NCBI GenBank assembly: GCA_002245135.1
Contig: NGBS01000331.1
Span: 1-64,000, forward strand
Direction of reading: 5' to 3'
DNA: 64,000 nucleotides
DNA from: Proteromonas lacertae
Taxonomy: Eukaryota > Sar > Bigyra > Opalinata > Proteromonadidae
The notes under the pieces were generated by a model. It made no database searches. It had not been told where the DNA came from and saw only the letters and a list, made by a program, of their open reading frames with translations. Below, piece after piece: positions 40,728-50,594 of this stretch (position 1 is the stretch's first letter; every line of letters begins with the position of its first letter). The position numbers and the translations under genes are program-made.

Positions 40728-41342
40728 ATGAGTGATACTGAATCAACTGAATATGTGAGTGATGATAGTTCTACTGATGTGTCTGATAGTGAAGTAGAGT
40801 CAATAAATGAAAATGATTCCAAGATGTCCAAACCAAAAATCACAGAAGCTGAACCAAGTGATGCTATGATCAATGAATTACTATCATAATTCTCTCCAAA
40901 GGATATATACAACATATTACAGAATGATGGATCATCATCTCATAAAAATTCAAAAAAAGGTAAAAAACACTCCCATAAATCCAGATCAAGATCAAGATCA
41001 CATGAGAGATCCAAAAGAAGATCTAGTAAGAAACAAAAATCAAATGCTTTAGACGAGCCTAAGTCCAAACGTGGTGGCGGTAGAAAAAATAGCAAAAAGG
41101 ATAGGGACTCATCATTACCTCCTCCTAGTCGTATGACAAAAGCTGAATTACAAATAGCTTTGAAAGAAACTAGAGATCAATTAGGCAAATATATGAAGAA
41201 ATTAGAAAAGAGTTCAAATCCAAAGAAAGAGAAAATAGAGAAAGTAAAAGAACCAGAACCAGAAGAAGATAAACCATTAGGTAATGATATTGCAGGTAGA
41301 GAAATACAAGGCGAGCCTATCGAGCCTGTTTATGTTCAATAA
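40728..41342 (+). pseudogene. SR-like basic/acidic protein (broken)
   Basis: An acidic Ser/Asp/Glu-rich start (MSDTESTEYVSDDSSTD) is followed by a Lys/Arg/Ser-rich stretch with HKSRSRSRSHERSKRRS, then a coiled coil (KAELQIALKETRDQLGKYMK) and a Pro/Glu-rich tail. About one break. The RS repeats resemble phosphorylatable nucleic-acid-binding proteins. A role in packaging is plausible but unproven. Confidence 0.5.
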
Positions 41343-41411
41343 TATTAATAATACTTATATTACACATTATTATTATAATTAAATTGTTTTTTTATTTTCT
41401 ATTAAGTAATA

Positions 41412-44400
41412 TTTGGTGCTACTCCTACAACAACAAATTCGACGAGTGCGCCGGCCACTTCAAATATTCAAGCATCGAATGTTACAACTGCCCCCAGTTA
41501 TAATAATACAACTTCAATACCTACAACTGGTGCAGGTTATAATAATCAAAGTTCAAATGCTGCAAGTTACGCCGGAATGATGGCAGGTGCTGCTGCCGCC
41601 ACGGGGCAGCAGCCCAGCCAACATTCCAAAATAACACACAACCAATACAACAACAACAACAACAACAACAACAAAGATATAATATAGATGCTATTATGGA
41701 AAAAATACAACCATTTTTGATTAATCAATATGATTATGAATCAGTTAAGCAAATGGTTATGAATAATACAAAACAAGATTTAGAAAATGTATGTAAAAAT
41801 GTAGGATTGCCATTAGATATTATATCAAAGTATTCCAGCTATGGTGGAACAATAGATCAATTAGTAGATTACTTACATTATTTCAAATATCAATGTGGTC
41901 GTAGTGTTCCAGAAGCACGATCAGATGTGTGTAATTTAATTATTGGTATGGGTAGTGAATATGTTTTATGGCCAAAAGTAAATTATGGTTTATTTGGTAT
42001 GTCTTTAGATGGATATCCAAAGACAGGTTCAGGAAGAAGAAAACATGTTCATTTCAAACATAAGAAACATCACAGAAGAAATAAACTCAAATTAGAGAGT
42101 ATCCCACGGAGGCATCTCTTGGCTACTAAGAAATTAGGTGGTAATAGTGGTATTATACCATTAAGAGTGGGTCAAAGTGTTGGTCCTAATGAGCATGTCA
42201 TTATTACTAATCCAAGACAACAAATGTATGATGCTGCTAGTGCTGCTTATATTGGAACATCACAATTACAGCCAAGTCAAATACCAGATTATATTCAACC
42301 ATATATACCAAAAGAAACTGTAGGATATGATTATAATTGGAATTATGATAAATTATTTAGTCCAGGTTTGAATAGACAAGCTCGAAAAGAAGTTCAATAT
42401 GCATTAACTAATAATTATGCTTCTTTGCTGCCTAACAATTATCATATTAATTTTTATGATATGCTAGATCGTGAACATAAAACAGGACATTTAAGAGGAA
42501 CATTCCCATTAGCAACATTAGATACATCTAATCCAAGAAGCTATCTTTTGAACTGGCCTGAATATGTTACAGAAGCAGATGTTCAGGCATATGATAATGG
42601 AATGAATAGAGTTACAAATCCTTTGTTACAAAAATTTCCTAAATTACAAAATTATAAATCATTACAAGAGATTATAGAAAAGAATCCTCAATTAGCAGCC
42701 TATAAAAATTATAGACAAGATTGGTTGACCTCAACTTGGGACAAATTAACAGGTAATGATAAAGATGCAATAGAATATTATAACAAACTATTATTACAGC
42801 AGGAGTATTTGCAAAATGAATTAGTTGATGAGTAAGTAAGATCAATCAATATTCAGATCCATATAATTTTGATCCAAATCGAGCTGAAAAAGTAAAAGAA
42901 TATATTGCATTGAATAATCAAAAGGCACAAAGATATATGGATGATCAAGAGATATTAGAAAGATCAAAATTTTATAGATGGGCATTAGATCCAAAAAATC
43001 AGGAACTGATGAATAGCGCTATAGATATGGGTGAAGGACAGTGTACATTAATTAATGAAGATAAATATAGAGAGCTGAATGAAATAGCATCACAGAATAG
43101 TAGAGATTTCATTAACTTTGATTATAACAGAGAGAAGTTAGGTCACTCACTTCCTCAAGAGTGGGTGAATGCAGATAATAAACAAAAATATGAAATAGCT
43201 ATTGGTTTAGTGAAAACTGCTTGTAGTTCATAGTCACAATTTGAAAATTCACAGTTTCAAAAAGCACTTGATTCATTACGTGAATCTGATTTTATGGGTT
43301 TTGCTGGTAATTTGTTCCTGTGTGTAGAGAATGTATTTAGGATATTTCCACAAATATACTATACAATGAAGTCATATTTGGTAGGTGGAGTTACTCCTCA
43401 AATGTTTGAAGTAGATCATGCAATGAAATATGTTCGTGCAATAGTAATGACATGTTTGGCTTATTGGTTATGGAAAAAATCCAAACTACCAACATCAGGG
43501 TTCTTGTATGTAATGTGGTACTTCATTTTCGACTACTATGAAATAATTCGTATGCTGTCAGGTGGTAGATTACCTGCTATCACTGACTTGTATTATGGTA
43601 ATTCAGAAAAAGTTAAGTCAATGTTACCTGAAGCAATTCAAAAATCATGGTTACCTGTAGACTTGTTGTATAACTTTGGTGTTTCATTTATGTTCAATAC
43701 TCATCCATATGTTCGATACTTATTTCAATTAGTTCCATTCTTCTACAAATTTTCTAATATTGGAAATATAGATGCAAAAAATGTAGGTGATACATTAAAA
43801 ACAGCAGCAACTGTAGCTGCAGCTGCAAATGGAGGTGATGCAACAACTGCTGCAGCAGCAGTTAAAGGTATCAGTGAATTATCAAAAGCTATGCCATCAA
43901 TGGCAAAAACTGCTGTTGCAGCTGATCCAACAGGTACATTACAAACTGTTGCAGGTATAGGAACAGTATTCAGTGCATTGACTGCTTGTTTTGGTTTGCT
44001 AGATGCAGGTGGTTTATTAAACTGGTTAAAACCAACACCATATCAACACAAGAATGCAATCAAAATGGATAACTACGTGAAACGTTCACAACAAACAATT
44101 CCAAGTTCACTCACTAATTTTGGTAGAGCAGTGAGTAATTTAGATCAAGCAAAACAACTCAGTGAAGCTATGAGTTACTTTGGAATAGGTAATGGAAATA
44201 ATAAAAAAGTAAAGAAATTAATTTCACGTAGGAAAGTTTTGTATAACAGTATCACTTCAGATGCCTTATCGAACTTTGATATAGAGTTAATTGTGAAAAA
44301 TGAGTTCAATAATTTTCATGGAAAGTTCATGGGAGTGTTCTGCTGGGACGAGCTTGTACTTCTTATACCCAAAAAGAAGAATCAATGGGGAATCATAATC

Positions 44401-44757
44401 AATACACTCACCACACAAGCTAGCCCTGATTCTATAGGTCATTGGGTGGCCTTAGTAGTTGACAATATCAAGAAGCAATTCCTGTACTATGATTCATTTG
44501 GTGAAGATCCTCAACACTTGGAAGAATTTAAAAAAAAATTGAAAAAATTAAAGAAGTATCATAATGAAAAGTATGAACTTAAAATCAATGGAGTACAGAA
44601 TCAAAATTCAAATACTGCTAACTGTGGTTTTTTTGCTATTAATTTTTTGAAAAATATTTTAAGAGATCAGTGTAGTTTCAAAAAGGCTACTGACTATAAT
44701 ACAATAGTGGGTGAAGCAAAAATTAGGTTAATGAAAAAACAATTTGGATTAATATAA
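41412..44757 (+). pseudogene. Giant membrane protein ending in adenain-type cysteine protease (broken)
   Basis: A long coding stretch of roughly 1,100 codons with about three or four breaks and no clear ATG at its 5' end. The N-terminal part is low-complexity (Thr/Ala/Asn, then a polyglutamine run). A large unknown region (41,696-43,233) follows, then hydrophobic segments (AIVMTCLAYWLWKKSK; FLYVMWYFIFDYYEIIRML) and an Ala-rich helix. The last 160 residues are a C5/Ulp1-type protease with GHWVALVV (His), FLYYDSFG (Asp), NGVQNQ (Gln) and NTANCGFFAINF (Cys). Polinton proteases mature capsid proteins; a fusion to a long membrane protein is unusual. Confidence 0.7.
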
Positions 44758-44805
44758 TATATAATATATAATTATTACTTAATTATTTTTTTTTTCTGTT
44801 TTTCT

Positions 44806-45213
44806 TTATGTGTGGTAAAATATTGTATGAGTTTCAATATATTCTATCATCTCTGTATCCACATGAGTACATTTGAAGAATATTGGCATCTTACCATTAA
44901 AGCGGCTTTGTGGCATTCTAATGATTACTTTTTTCATTGTTGGTGTGTATGTAACTTTGGGTCTATCTCTATTTCCTAAGTCACAAGGACCTACAAACAC
45001 TAATATCAAACGTTGACTCATAATCATGTTAATCATTTTGTGTGTTAACTCAAAATACCATTGATATATTGGTTTTCGATGATAAAAAAATATAAGGAAT
45101 TGTAGGCTATACAAATCCAAGTATATGTCTGGACCACTTAAATGATATTTCTTTGTTACCTTGGATTCAAGTTCTGGTAATTTATATTCAATCTGTGGTG
45201 GTAGTGTAAGCAT
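44806..45213 (-). CDS. Polinton protein of unknown function (135 aa)
   Basis: From MLTLPPQIEYKLPELESKVT (ATG 45,213); the open frame continues upstream into a hairpin region that is not protein-like. Strand-rich: GPDIYLDLYSLQFLIFFYHR, QRLILVFVGPCDLGNR and PKVTYTPTMKKVIIRMPQS. No family recognised. It converges on the protease gene with 48 bp between stops. Confidence 0.5.
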   Translation of the reverse strand: MLTLPPQIEYKLPELESKVTKKYHLSGPDIYLDLYSLQFLIFFYHRKPIYQWYFELTHKMINMIMSQRLILVFVGPCDLGNRDRPKVTYTPTMKKVIIRMPQSRFNGKMPIFFKCTHVDTEMIEYIETHTIFYHT

Positions 45214-45284
45214 ATATAAAAAATAGAATATACTATATGTATATGTATAATAAAATATTTTAAAATAAAAGAAATTAAAAAAAA

Positions 45285-45371
45285 TGGGATTACTAATAGT
45301 CTGTGCTAGGAATCGAACCACTAATGCCAGCTGCATTACTCTTTTTTCCTTGCACAGTCTATCAGATCCCA
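45285..45371. other. Long imperfect hairpin, possible small RNA or Pol III unit
   Basis: An 87 bp structure with outer arms TGGGAT/ATCCCA, then TAGTCTGTGCTAGGA pairing with TCCTTGCACAGTCTA (13 of 15), and an inner perfect hairpin TAATGC-CAGCT-GCATTA. On the minus strand it contains GGTTCGATTCC, identical to a Pol III box B, and is followed by a run of T. The T-loop spacing does not fit a tRNA. Confidence 0.45.
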
Positions 45372-45386
45372 ATTAAATAAAAAAAA

Positions 45387-45565
45387 GGGCATTTAGATAT
45401 ACCGTGCCAGGATGATTCAAGCCGAATTTCAATGGCGCAATATTAAACAACACATCCAAGTAGAAATTATTAAACTTCCATAAATTCCTTGTGAAATTAA
45501 TTTAATAAATAAATAATTATAAATTAGAAACGCAGCCCTCATCGTAGCTAGTCTATCCAATGCCC
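45387..45565. mobile_element. Short element with inverted ends (179 bp, MITE- or SINE-like)
   Basis: It begins GGGCATTTAGATA and ends, on the other strand, GGGCATTGGATA (11 of 13 paired). A-rich sequence on both sides could be a target duplication but is too simple to define. The inside is GC-richer than its surroundings (CATCGTAGCTAG, GAATTTCAATGGCGC). Such a unit between two Polinton genes is probably a secondary insertion. Confidence 0.45.
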
Positions 45566-45615
45566 AATAATAAAAAACAACATATACAATATATAGCATA
45601 ATAAAAATTTATTCG

Positions 45616-46903
45616 TTACAATATTGATTTGTCTCCCTTCTTTCTCTTGGGTCTCTCCAGTATTTTTCTAAACCATGTGGTTGGTGCATCATCTTTTCTC
45701 ACTAACTGCAACTCATAGTGTTTGAATCGAATTAATGAAAAACCTTGAATGTCATTCCCATTGATATCACCTAAATTGTATGAATATCGATTTTTCTTGA
45801 TTATCTTATATACATTGTCTGACCAGTATATGTTCTTATCCATTTTACGTCTTCTCTCTTTGAATCTCACCAAATCACCTACTTCGAAATTTTGACCAGT
45901 ATGATCTAATTTTTCATAATTCTTTAAGTTGTAGTTAATTGATTTTTGTAATATTTGTTTTTGTAATTCTGGACTATGGAATACCTCATTTGGGGTATAT
46001 CCTTTAATTCCTGGTAATGGCTTGTTGTTATAGTCATCTATCACTTCCTGTATTATACTATCTAGTTTCAATTTATAATTCATATCTGGTATAATATGCT
46101 TATCATTGTGATCAATATCTGCCATATATGTAGGTGCATCATATCCCAGATCCACCAAGTGTTTGTACAACAGTCTTTTTATCATCACTCACTGATCTAT
46201 CCAATAATGACTCTATTTTATGCTCTGAACCATCTTTTTGAAAATATGATATTCCTTCAGCATCACATAACTTCTTGATATTTGAAAAACTAGCATCAGC
46301 ATCTGATAGGATACTTACCACATTTTTATGTGTTTTGTTTCCATAGGCATCTGTTTCATAATACCACTTCTGAAATGCATCCAATGTAATATCACCATAT
46401 TTATTAGGCATAAATATTGCCCATACTTTTCTTGAATTCATTTCGATAAAATACAAATGTTCCATATCAGGTAAGAAAAACACTATATCCATTTGGAAGT
46501 ACCCTGGCTTTTTGATAGTTGCGAATGGATTATTTTTTTTATATTTGAAATCGACAATTTGTTTTCCAGGTTGTCTCCTTAAGTATTCACGTACTACATC
46601 TGGTGGTGGAGCTATATCATTCATACTAGACAAATGTTGTGTCATTTTGACAAATTCATTTTCATTAAGGTAATAATATTTTTTATATAGTTCATCTAAG
46701 CGTGATCGATATTGGGCAATTTGGTTTGACATTTGGTCTTCATACGAAGCCTCTCTTGTTGGATGTGTAATATTCGGTGCTCCATGGTTAATATATGTTG
46801 CAAGTGATAAGTTACCATTTGTAGGTAACGGTTTGACAGGATATGGGTTCTGGTTGCTATATGAGCTGTATAAATGTGGATCGTAACTATTAGTGCTAAA
46901 CAT
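45616..46903 (-). pseudogene. Polinton integrase (retroviral-like, broken)
   Basis: From the ATG at 46,903. N-terminal helical part, then YFQMDIVFFLPDMEHLYFIE (first catalytic Asp), VSILSDADASF (second Asp) and the third acidic region EHKIESLLDRSV. After it come DDYNNKPLPGIKGYTPNEVF and a C-terminal SH3-like/chromo-type part with FEVGDLVRFKERRRK. The enzyme joins element ends to a 6 bp staggered target. About one break. Intact relative at 59,752-60,879. Confidence 0.85.
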
Positions 46904-47079
46904 ATGGTCCAAAAACAAAAAACAAAAGTAATAATGAAATTCATTTCATTATGATTATTATCTAAATTAATAGAGTTATATGTCTTTATAGCAACATTTA
47001 AAAAAATATATATCCGTTTCATATATACATATAACATTTGTTCATCGTTCAACATTATTTTCCTTTCAATTCACTTATT

Positions 47080-47439
47080 ATGAGCAACTGGAAGATACTA
47101 TACAAAAACAGCTTCATTAATGATCCAAATCCGAGCATATATAAAATTTTATGTGAGAATTTTAAGACGATTACAGAACATGAGAAAGATTTGCAACGTT
47201 ATAGGTATATTATATTATTATATGTCTATAGCTGGAATGGTAACTTCAGTATAAGGCGTTTCAGAACATGGTACAAAAGATTCACAGAAATTGAAAAGAT
47301 TGATGCTCGACATGAAAGATTAAAAATGTCCAGAGTGTTGATGTCTGTCCTGCTATGTAATATCATGTATAAAGAGGATCTGGACAAAAGCATCGTATAT
47401 CCATTTAATATATATTTCAATTTTGAATCAATAGTATGA
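47080..47439 (+). CDS. Polinton protein of unknown function (119 aa)
   Basis: From MSNWKILYKNSFINDPNPSI (ATG 47,080). Helical, with KILCENFKTITEHEKDLQRY, SIRRFRTWYKRFTEIEKIDA and ERLKMSRVLMSVLLCNIMYK. Basic and aromatic, possibly nucleic-acid binding. No family recognised. Divergent from the integrase gene over 176 bp that include a TGAAACGGATATAT motif. Confidence 0.5.
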   Translation: MSNWKILYKNSFINDPNPSIYKILCENFKTITEHEKDLQRYRYIILLYVYSWNGNFSIRRFRTWYKRFTEIEKIDARHERLKMSRVLMSVLLCNIMYKEDLDKSIVYPFNIYFNFESIV

Positions 47440-47443
47440 TCGT

Positions 47444-47884
47444 ATGCTTGACCATGCAATGGAGGACATGGTGGAACTGACTTGTATGTATATCATACAT
47501 TTCGGTGACAACGATTTAGCAAAATGCGAAAAAGAAGAAAACAAGAATTCGAAAGGAGATATAGTTTACAGAAGTACTGCTGAAAGTATAGTAAGTAGTA
47601 AAGTCTCTGTAGCACCGTTGTTTGATAATCTGGATGATGATGATTATAATGATGATGATGATGACAACAACAAGTTGTTAAAGGTGGTATCCACAAAAAG
47701 AAAGTGCAGTACATCTAAAACTCCAAGATTCAAAAGAAAGAAAATAAATCAAAAAAACATTTCAACCAAAAACCAAAAACAAGAAGATAGTACTACAGAG
47801 GAAGAAGATGATGATGATGATAATAACTTCTCACAATATATAGTTGATGATGATGAGGAGCCAGAGTACCAAAATGATTATTAA
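47444..47884 (+). CDS. Acidic protein next to right TIR, unknown function
   Basis: 146 residues, ATG at 47,444. After LAKCEKEENKNSK comes a segment not found in the left-end relative, then SSKVSVAPLFDNLDDDD, a basic patch (STKRKCSTSKTPRFKRKK) and another acidic tail. The shared blocks match 29,258-29,638 at DNA level, so the two element ends carry inverted relatives of one gene. Intact. Confidence 0.6.
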   Translation: MLDHAMEDMVELTCMYIIHFGDNDLAKCEKEENKNSKGDIVYRSTAESIVSSKVSVAPLFDNLDDDDYNDDDDDNNKLLKVVSTKRKCSTSKTPRFKRKKINQKNISTKNQKQEDSTTEEEDDDDDNNFSQYIVDDDEEPEYQNDY

Positions 47885-48056
47885 TCTCTGGTCCTAATTG
47901 GTTCAAATGATAGATTGTGTTTGTGTGGGAGTGTTGTTTTCATAATTTACTTAATTAATTAGCATTATAACAAGTCTTATAAGAAATATCAATATTAGAA
48001 AAATAGATGCGTTTCGAGATTTGACTTGAACTCCATTTTTTTTTTTTTTTTATTAC

Positions 48057-48108
48057 ATAGGATGGTCACCATATGGTGTCATATCACACCATATGTTGAC
48101 CATCCTAT
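48057..48108. repeat. 52 bp near-perfect palindrome beside a 16 bp T run
   Basis: ATAGGATGGTCACCATATGG pairs with CCATATGTTGACCATCCTAT around a short centre, with about two mismatches. Immediately before it is an uninterrupted run of about 16 T (48,036-48,051). It lies between the last gene and the right TIR of the Polinton. A terminator, origin-like cruciform or tiny inserted element are all possible. Confidence 0.7.
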
Positions 48109-48135
48109 TGAGATTGTTTTTATTGAATTATTTTT

Positions 48136-48384
48136 TGAAATTATATGTCATTCACTTTCTATAATTTGAACTAACAACATAAATAGATTCATCATAAGAT
48201 GAGGATTCAAATGGAATAATTATTTTTGTTTAAATTCAAACAGAAAAGCGAAAAATAATGTAAGCTTGAATTATGATTTGATTATGAAACGGACAAAAAA
48301 CACATAGGGGGAAATCAATACAAAAAATACAAAAATAATAGGGGTTTCAAATTGTACTCATTTCCCCCTTTCTTTCATTATTAT
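48136..48384 (-). repeat. Polinton right terminal inverted repeat
   Basis: Reverse complement of 28,977-29,225 with few differences, ending CCTTTCTTTCATTATTAT directly before the AGCTTG target duplication at 48,385-48,390. Confidence 0.92.
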
Positions 48385-48390
48385 AGCTTG

Positions 48391-49860
48391 AACATGGTAT
48401 TGTTGATATAATTTCACAGATTTTCTTTAAATTTCTAAAGTATATCCCATATGATGCAAACCATATATTTGTAATACTTTCGTGAAAAAATGGAAGAAAG
48501 TGCAACATTGTGTGATATTGCGCGCCAATATGAAAAATGCGCCTATATGAAATTAATGATTTTTATCAAAAACTGATATCTCCATAGTTCTTACAATGAC
48601 CTAAACTATATGAATATACCCTTATTTAGTGATATAAGCTCCTTTGTATGAATCTCATATTATGAAATTTAAAGTCAATTATCTAATGAATTTCTTTTTT
48701 TTTTTTCATGTTCTTTTTATGTAGAACACAAAAGCAAATAAACATAAACAAAATATATGAATATTATTGTGAATTAAATACCCCATCAGTAGTTATACTA
48801 AAAAAAAGAAAAAAAGATCAAGCCTCATTCAAGCCATTTTCTATTTTTTTAATATTCATTAATAAATAGTTGTATTTAATATCTATAATAATCTATGGAT
48901 ATATAATATTATTTATATGATTTATGAAAAAATTACAAAAAAAAAATTCTTTAGATAAATGACTTTAAATTTCATAATATGAGATTCATACAAAGGAGCT
49001 TATATCACTAAATAAGGGTATATTCATATAGTTTAGGTCATTGTAAGAACTATGGAGATATCAGTTTTTGATAAAAATCATTAATTTCATATAGGCGCAT
49101 TTTTCATATTGGCGCGCAATATGTGACATTCTGTTTTCAAAAAAGTAAATTTCTATAATGAATCTCTGCGTAATTATTTTTATCTCCATGTTTGAATTTG
49201 TAGTTTATATTTAAATATTGACTTATCAATTATATAACTAAATCGCTGATTCCAATTGTTTGGTAATTATAATCTTTATATTATCATTTTCGCTTAATTT
49301 CAAATATCTCTTCATTGATATAATGATGCAGTAATGCATTACTTAAAGAAGTGCTATCTCTGCTTAATTCTTGTGCATATGTTGATAGCTTGTTGGTAAT
49401 TTTCATTATTTCACTTATTTCTTCACAAGCTATCAACTATATTTTATAATACTGAAGAATATCATTATACTTATCGATCTCCATTATTTTTTTGGTGATT
49501 AAATTTACAACATGTTTCATAGTTGGATTGTTGTCAGTGCAATATTTCTTGTTTGTACCTTTTTTTGTAATGCACTTTCAACAAATACAATTCTTTACTT
49601 TTTTAACTGCAATGTTTATAATGCTATTTCCAAGTATATTTTTCCATTCATCCAATATTATTTTTAGCTTTTTTCTTCTCTCTATACTCTCATTTAACAT
49701 TTTCTTTGATTCCATTCTTTTAATATTTTTACTATTTTAGTTGATATTACAGCATAATCTTTGAACAAGCTTTTGAAAGATCACTCAGATAAATTGTTGA
49801 CTGTATTGCTGTGCTTGTGCAACTATAAATTATAATAATAATCTGGAATACTGTCTTGCA
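48391..49860 (-). pseudogene. hAT transposase gene relic, upstream part
   Basis: On the minus strand the segment next to the Polinton reads SYGIYFRNLKKICEIISTIP and continues into the dimerisation domain at 28,780-28,970. Further upstream, beyond the MITE at 48,515-49,122, pieces such as EISEIMKITNKLSTYAQELS and KKIMEIDKYNDILQYYK look like the helical middle of a hAT transposase, with stops between. This was a host transposon gene, already decayed or decaying, that was hit by two later insertions. The 5' limit is uncertain. Confidence 0.65.
48515..49122. mobile_element. MITE with ~180 bp inverted arms (608 bp)
   Basis: The ends ATATTGCGCGCCAATATG are exact inverted copies, and the arms match over about 180 bp (48,515-48,700 and 48,940-49,122). 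GTG flanks both sides, a possible 3 bp target duplication of Harbinger type. The centre is AT-rich and has no coding sequence. It interrupts the hAT transposase relic. Confidence 0.85.
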
Positions 49861-50280
49861 TGTCTTTTTAATTAAGTAGCATGCTTGATGATAAACATCT
49901 TGTGCTTTTTGCATTCGACGATTTTATTTTTCTCTCTAGATCTTTCTAATATATTAACACGAGTTAATCAAACATTATTTCAACATTATTTTATAGTACA
50001 AATTAGTGTAATGATAAGCATGTATCATGTGGAGTTCTGTTATGTAATGAGTGTTTGTAAATGTGGATATATTTCATTAAACTTAACAGAGTTCTTTAAA
50101 TGGTATAAGTAGGTTAAATATTATTCATAGATTTAGCAAATATGGTTTATATGGATTTTTGATAGATACTTTTTAGAATATACAAAAATGACTTGAGTAT
50201 AGTATGTAATACTTAATATTAAGCTTATTTAATGCTATTGCAGTATATTTTTATTAAAAAAGCAGAAACTTAAACTCAAA
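49861..50280. other. Non-coding stretch
   Basis: About 420 bp of AT-rich sequence with a few protein-like pieces on the minus strand that might belong to the hAT relic. No supported gene. Confidence 0.4.
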
Positions 50281-50440
50281 AATATAGGACAAAAAAGGAC
50301 GTGTTAAACTACTAAAGGACATGTGTAATCAACGAGAAGTTTTAGTGTATGAAAAGGACAAGGGACGGGACAAAACACAAAAGGACGTCCCGTTGCCGAA
50401 CTCAGCTTCCAGGAGTACCCGTAGGAGATCGTCTCATAGA
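50281..50440. repeat. Dispersed GGAC/GTCC-rich repeat
   Basis: Recurrent AAAGGAC, GGGACGGGAC and GGACGTCCCG words in a GC-richer block. The same style of sequence recurs at 63,945-64,000. It looks like a host dispersed repeat family rather than a gene. Confidence 0.6.
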
Positions 50441-50510
50441 TAGGTATAGGTAGGTATAGGAAGGTATAGGAAGGTATAGGTAAGTATTGGTAGGTATAGA
50501 TAGATATAGA
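50441..50510. repeat. Tandem repeat, seven 10 bp units
   Basis: Seven consecutive copies of TAGGTATAGG with a few substitutions (AAGGTATAGG twice, TAAGTATTGG, TAGGTATAGA, TAGATATAGA). The same words occur in reverse orientation near 55,003-55,014. Confidence 0.9.
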
Positions 50511-50594
50511 AATAGCTTAGAGGAGCTCCCGTAGGGAAGTAGACCCCGTTGAGAAGTAGACCCTGTTGGGAGGAATCCCGTAGGAACCTTACGT

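Larger units (their letters stand above)
28977..48384. mobile_element. Polinton/Maverick element, complete length, 19.4 kb
   Basis: The outermost bases are inverted repeats starting ATAATAATGAAAGAAAGG on each strand, flanked by the 6 bp duplication AGCTTG (28,971-28,976 and 48,385-48,390), as expected for this superfamily. Within are minor capsid protein, major capsid protein, FtsK/HerA-type packaging ATPase, adenain-type protease and retroviral-like integrase, plus small accessory genes. No polymerase B gene is visible. It is a fossil with about eight breaks. The inverted repeats are still very similar to each other, which suggests a fairly young insertion. Confidence 0.93.

Noticed and set aside
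45285-45371. tRNA gene on the minus strand
   Set aside because: Box B and matching outer ends are present, but the T-loop lies 13 bases too far from the 3' arm and no D-arm or anticodon arm can be drawn.
44806-45372. 188-codon version of the gene ending at 44,806
   Set aside because: The extra 53 codons run through the hairpin and a Phe/Tyr-rich spacer; the ATG at 45,213 is the better start.
47493-47714. His/Cys-rich antisense frame in the acidic gene
   Set aside because: Reverse reading of Asp codons; no start or conservation.
50441-50510. CRISPR-like array
   Set aside because: The units are contiguous 10 bp tandem copies without spacers, in a eukaryotic context.
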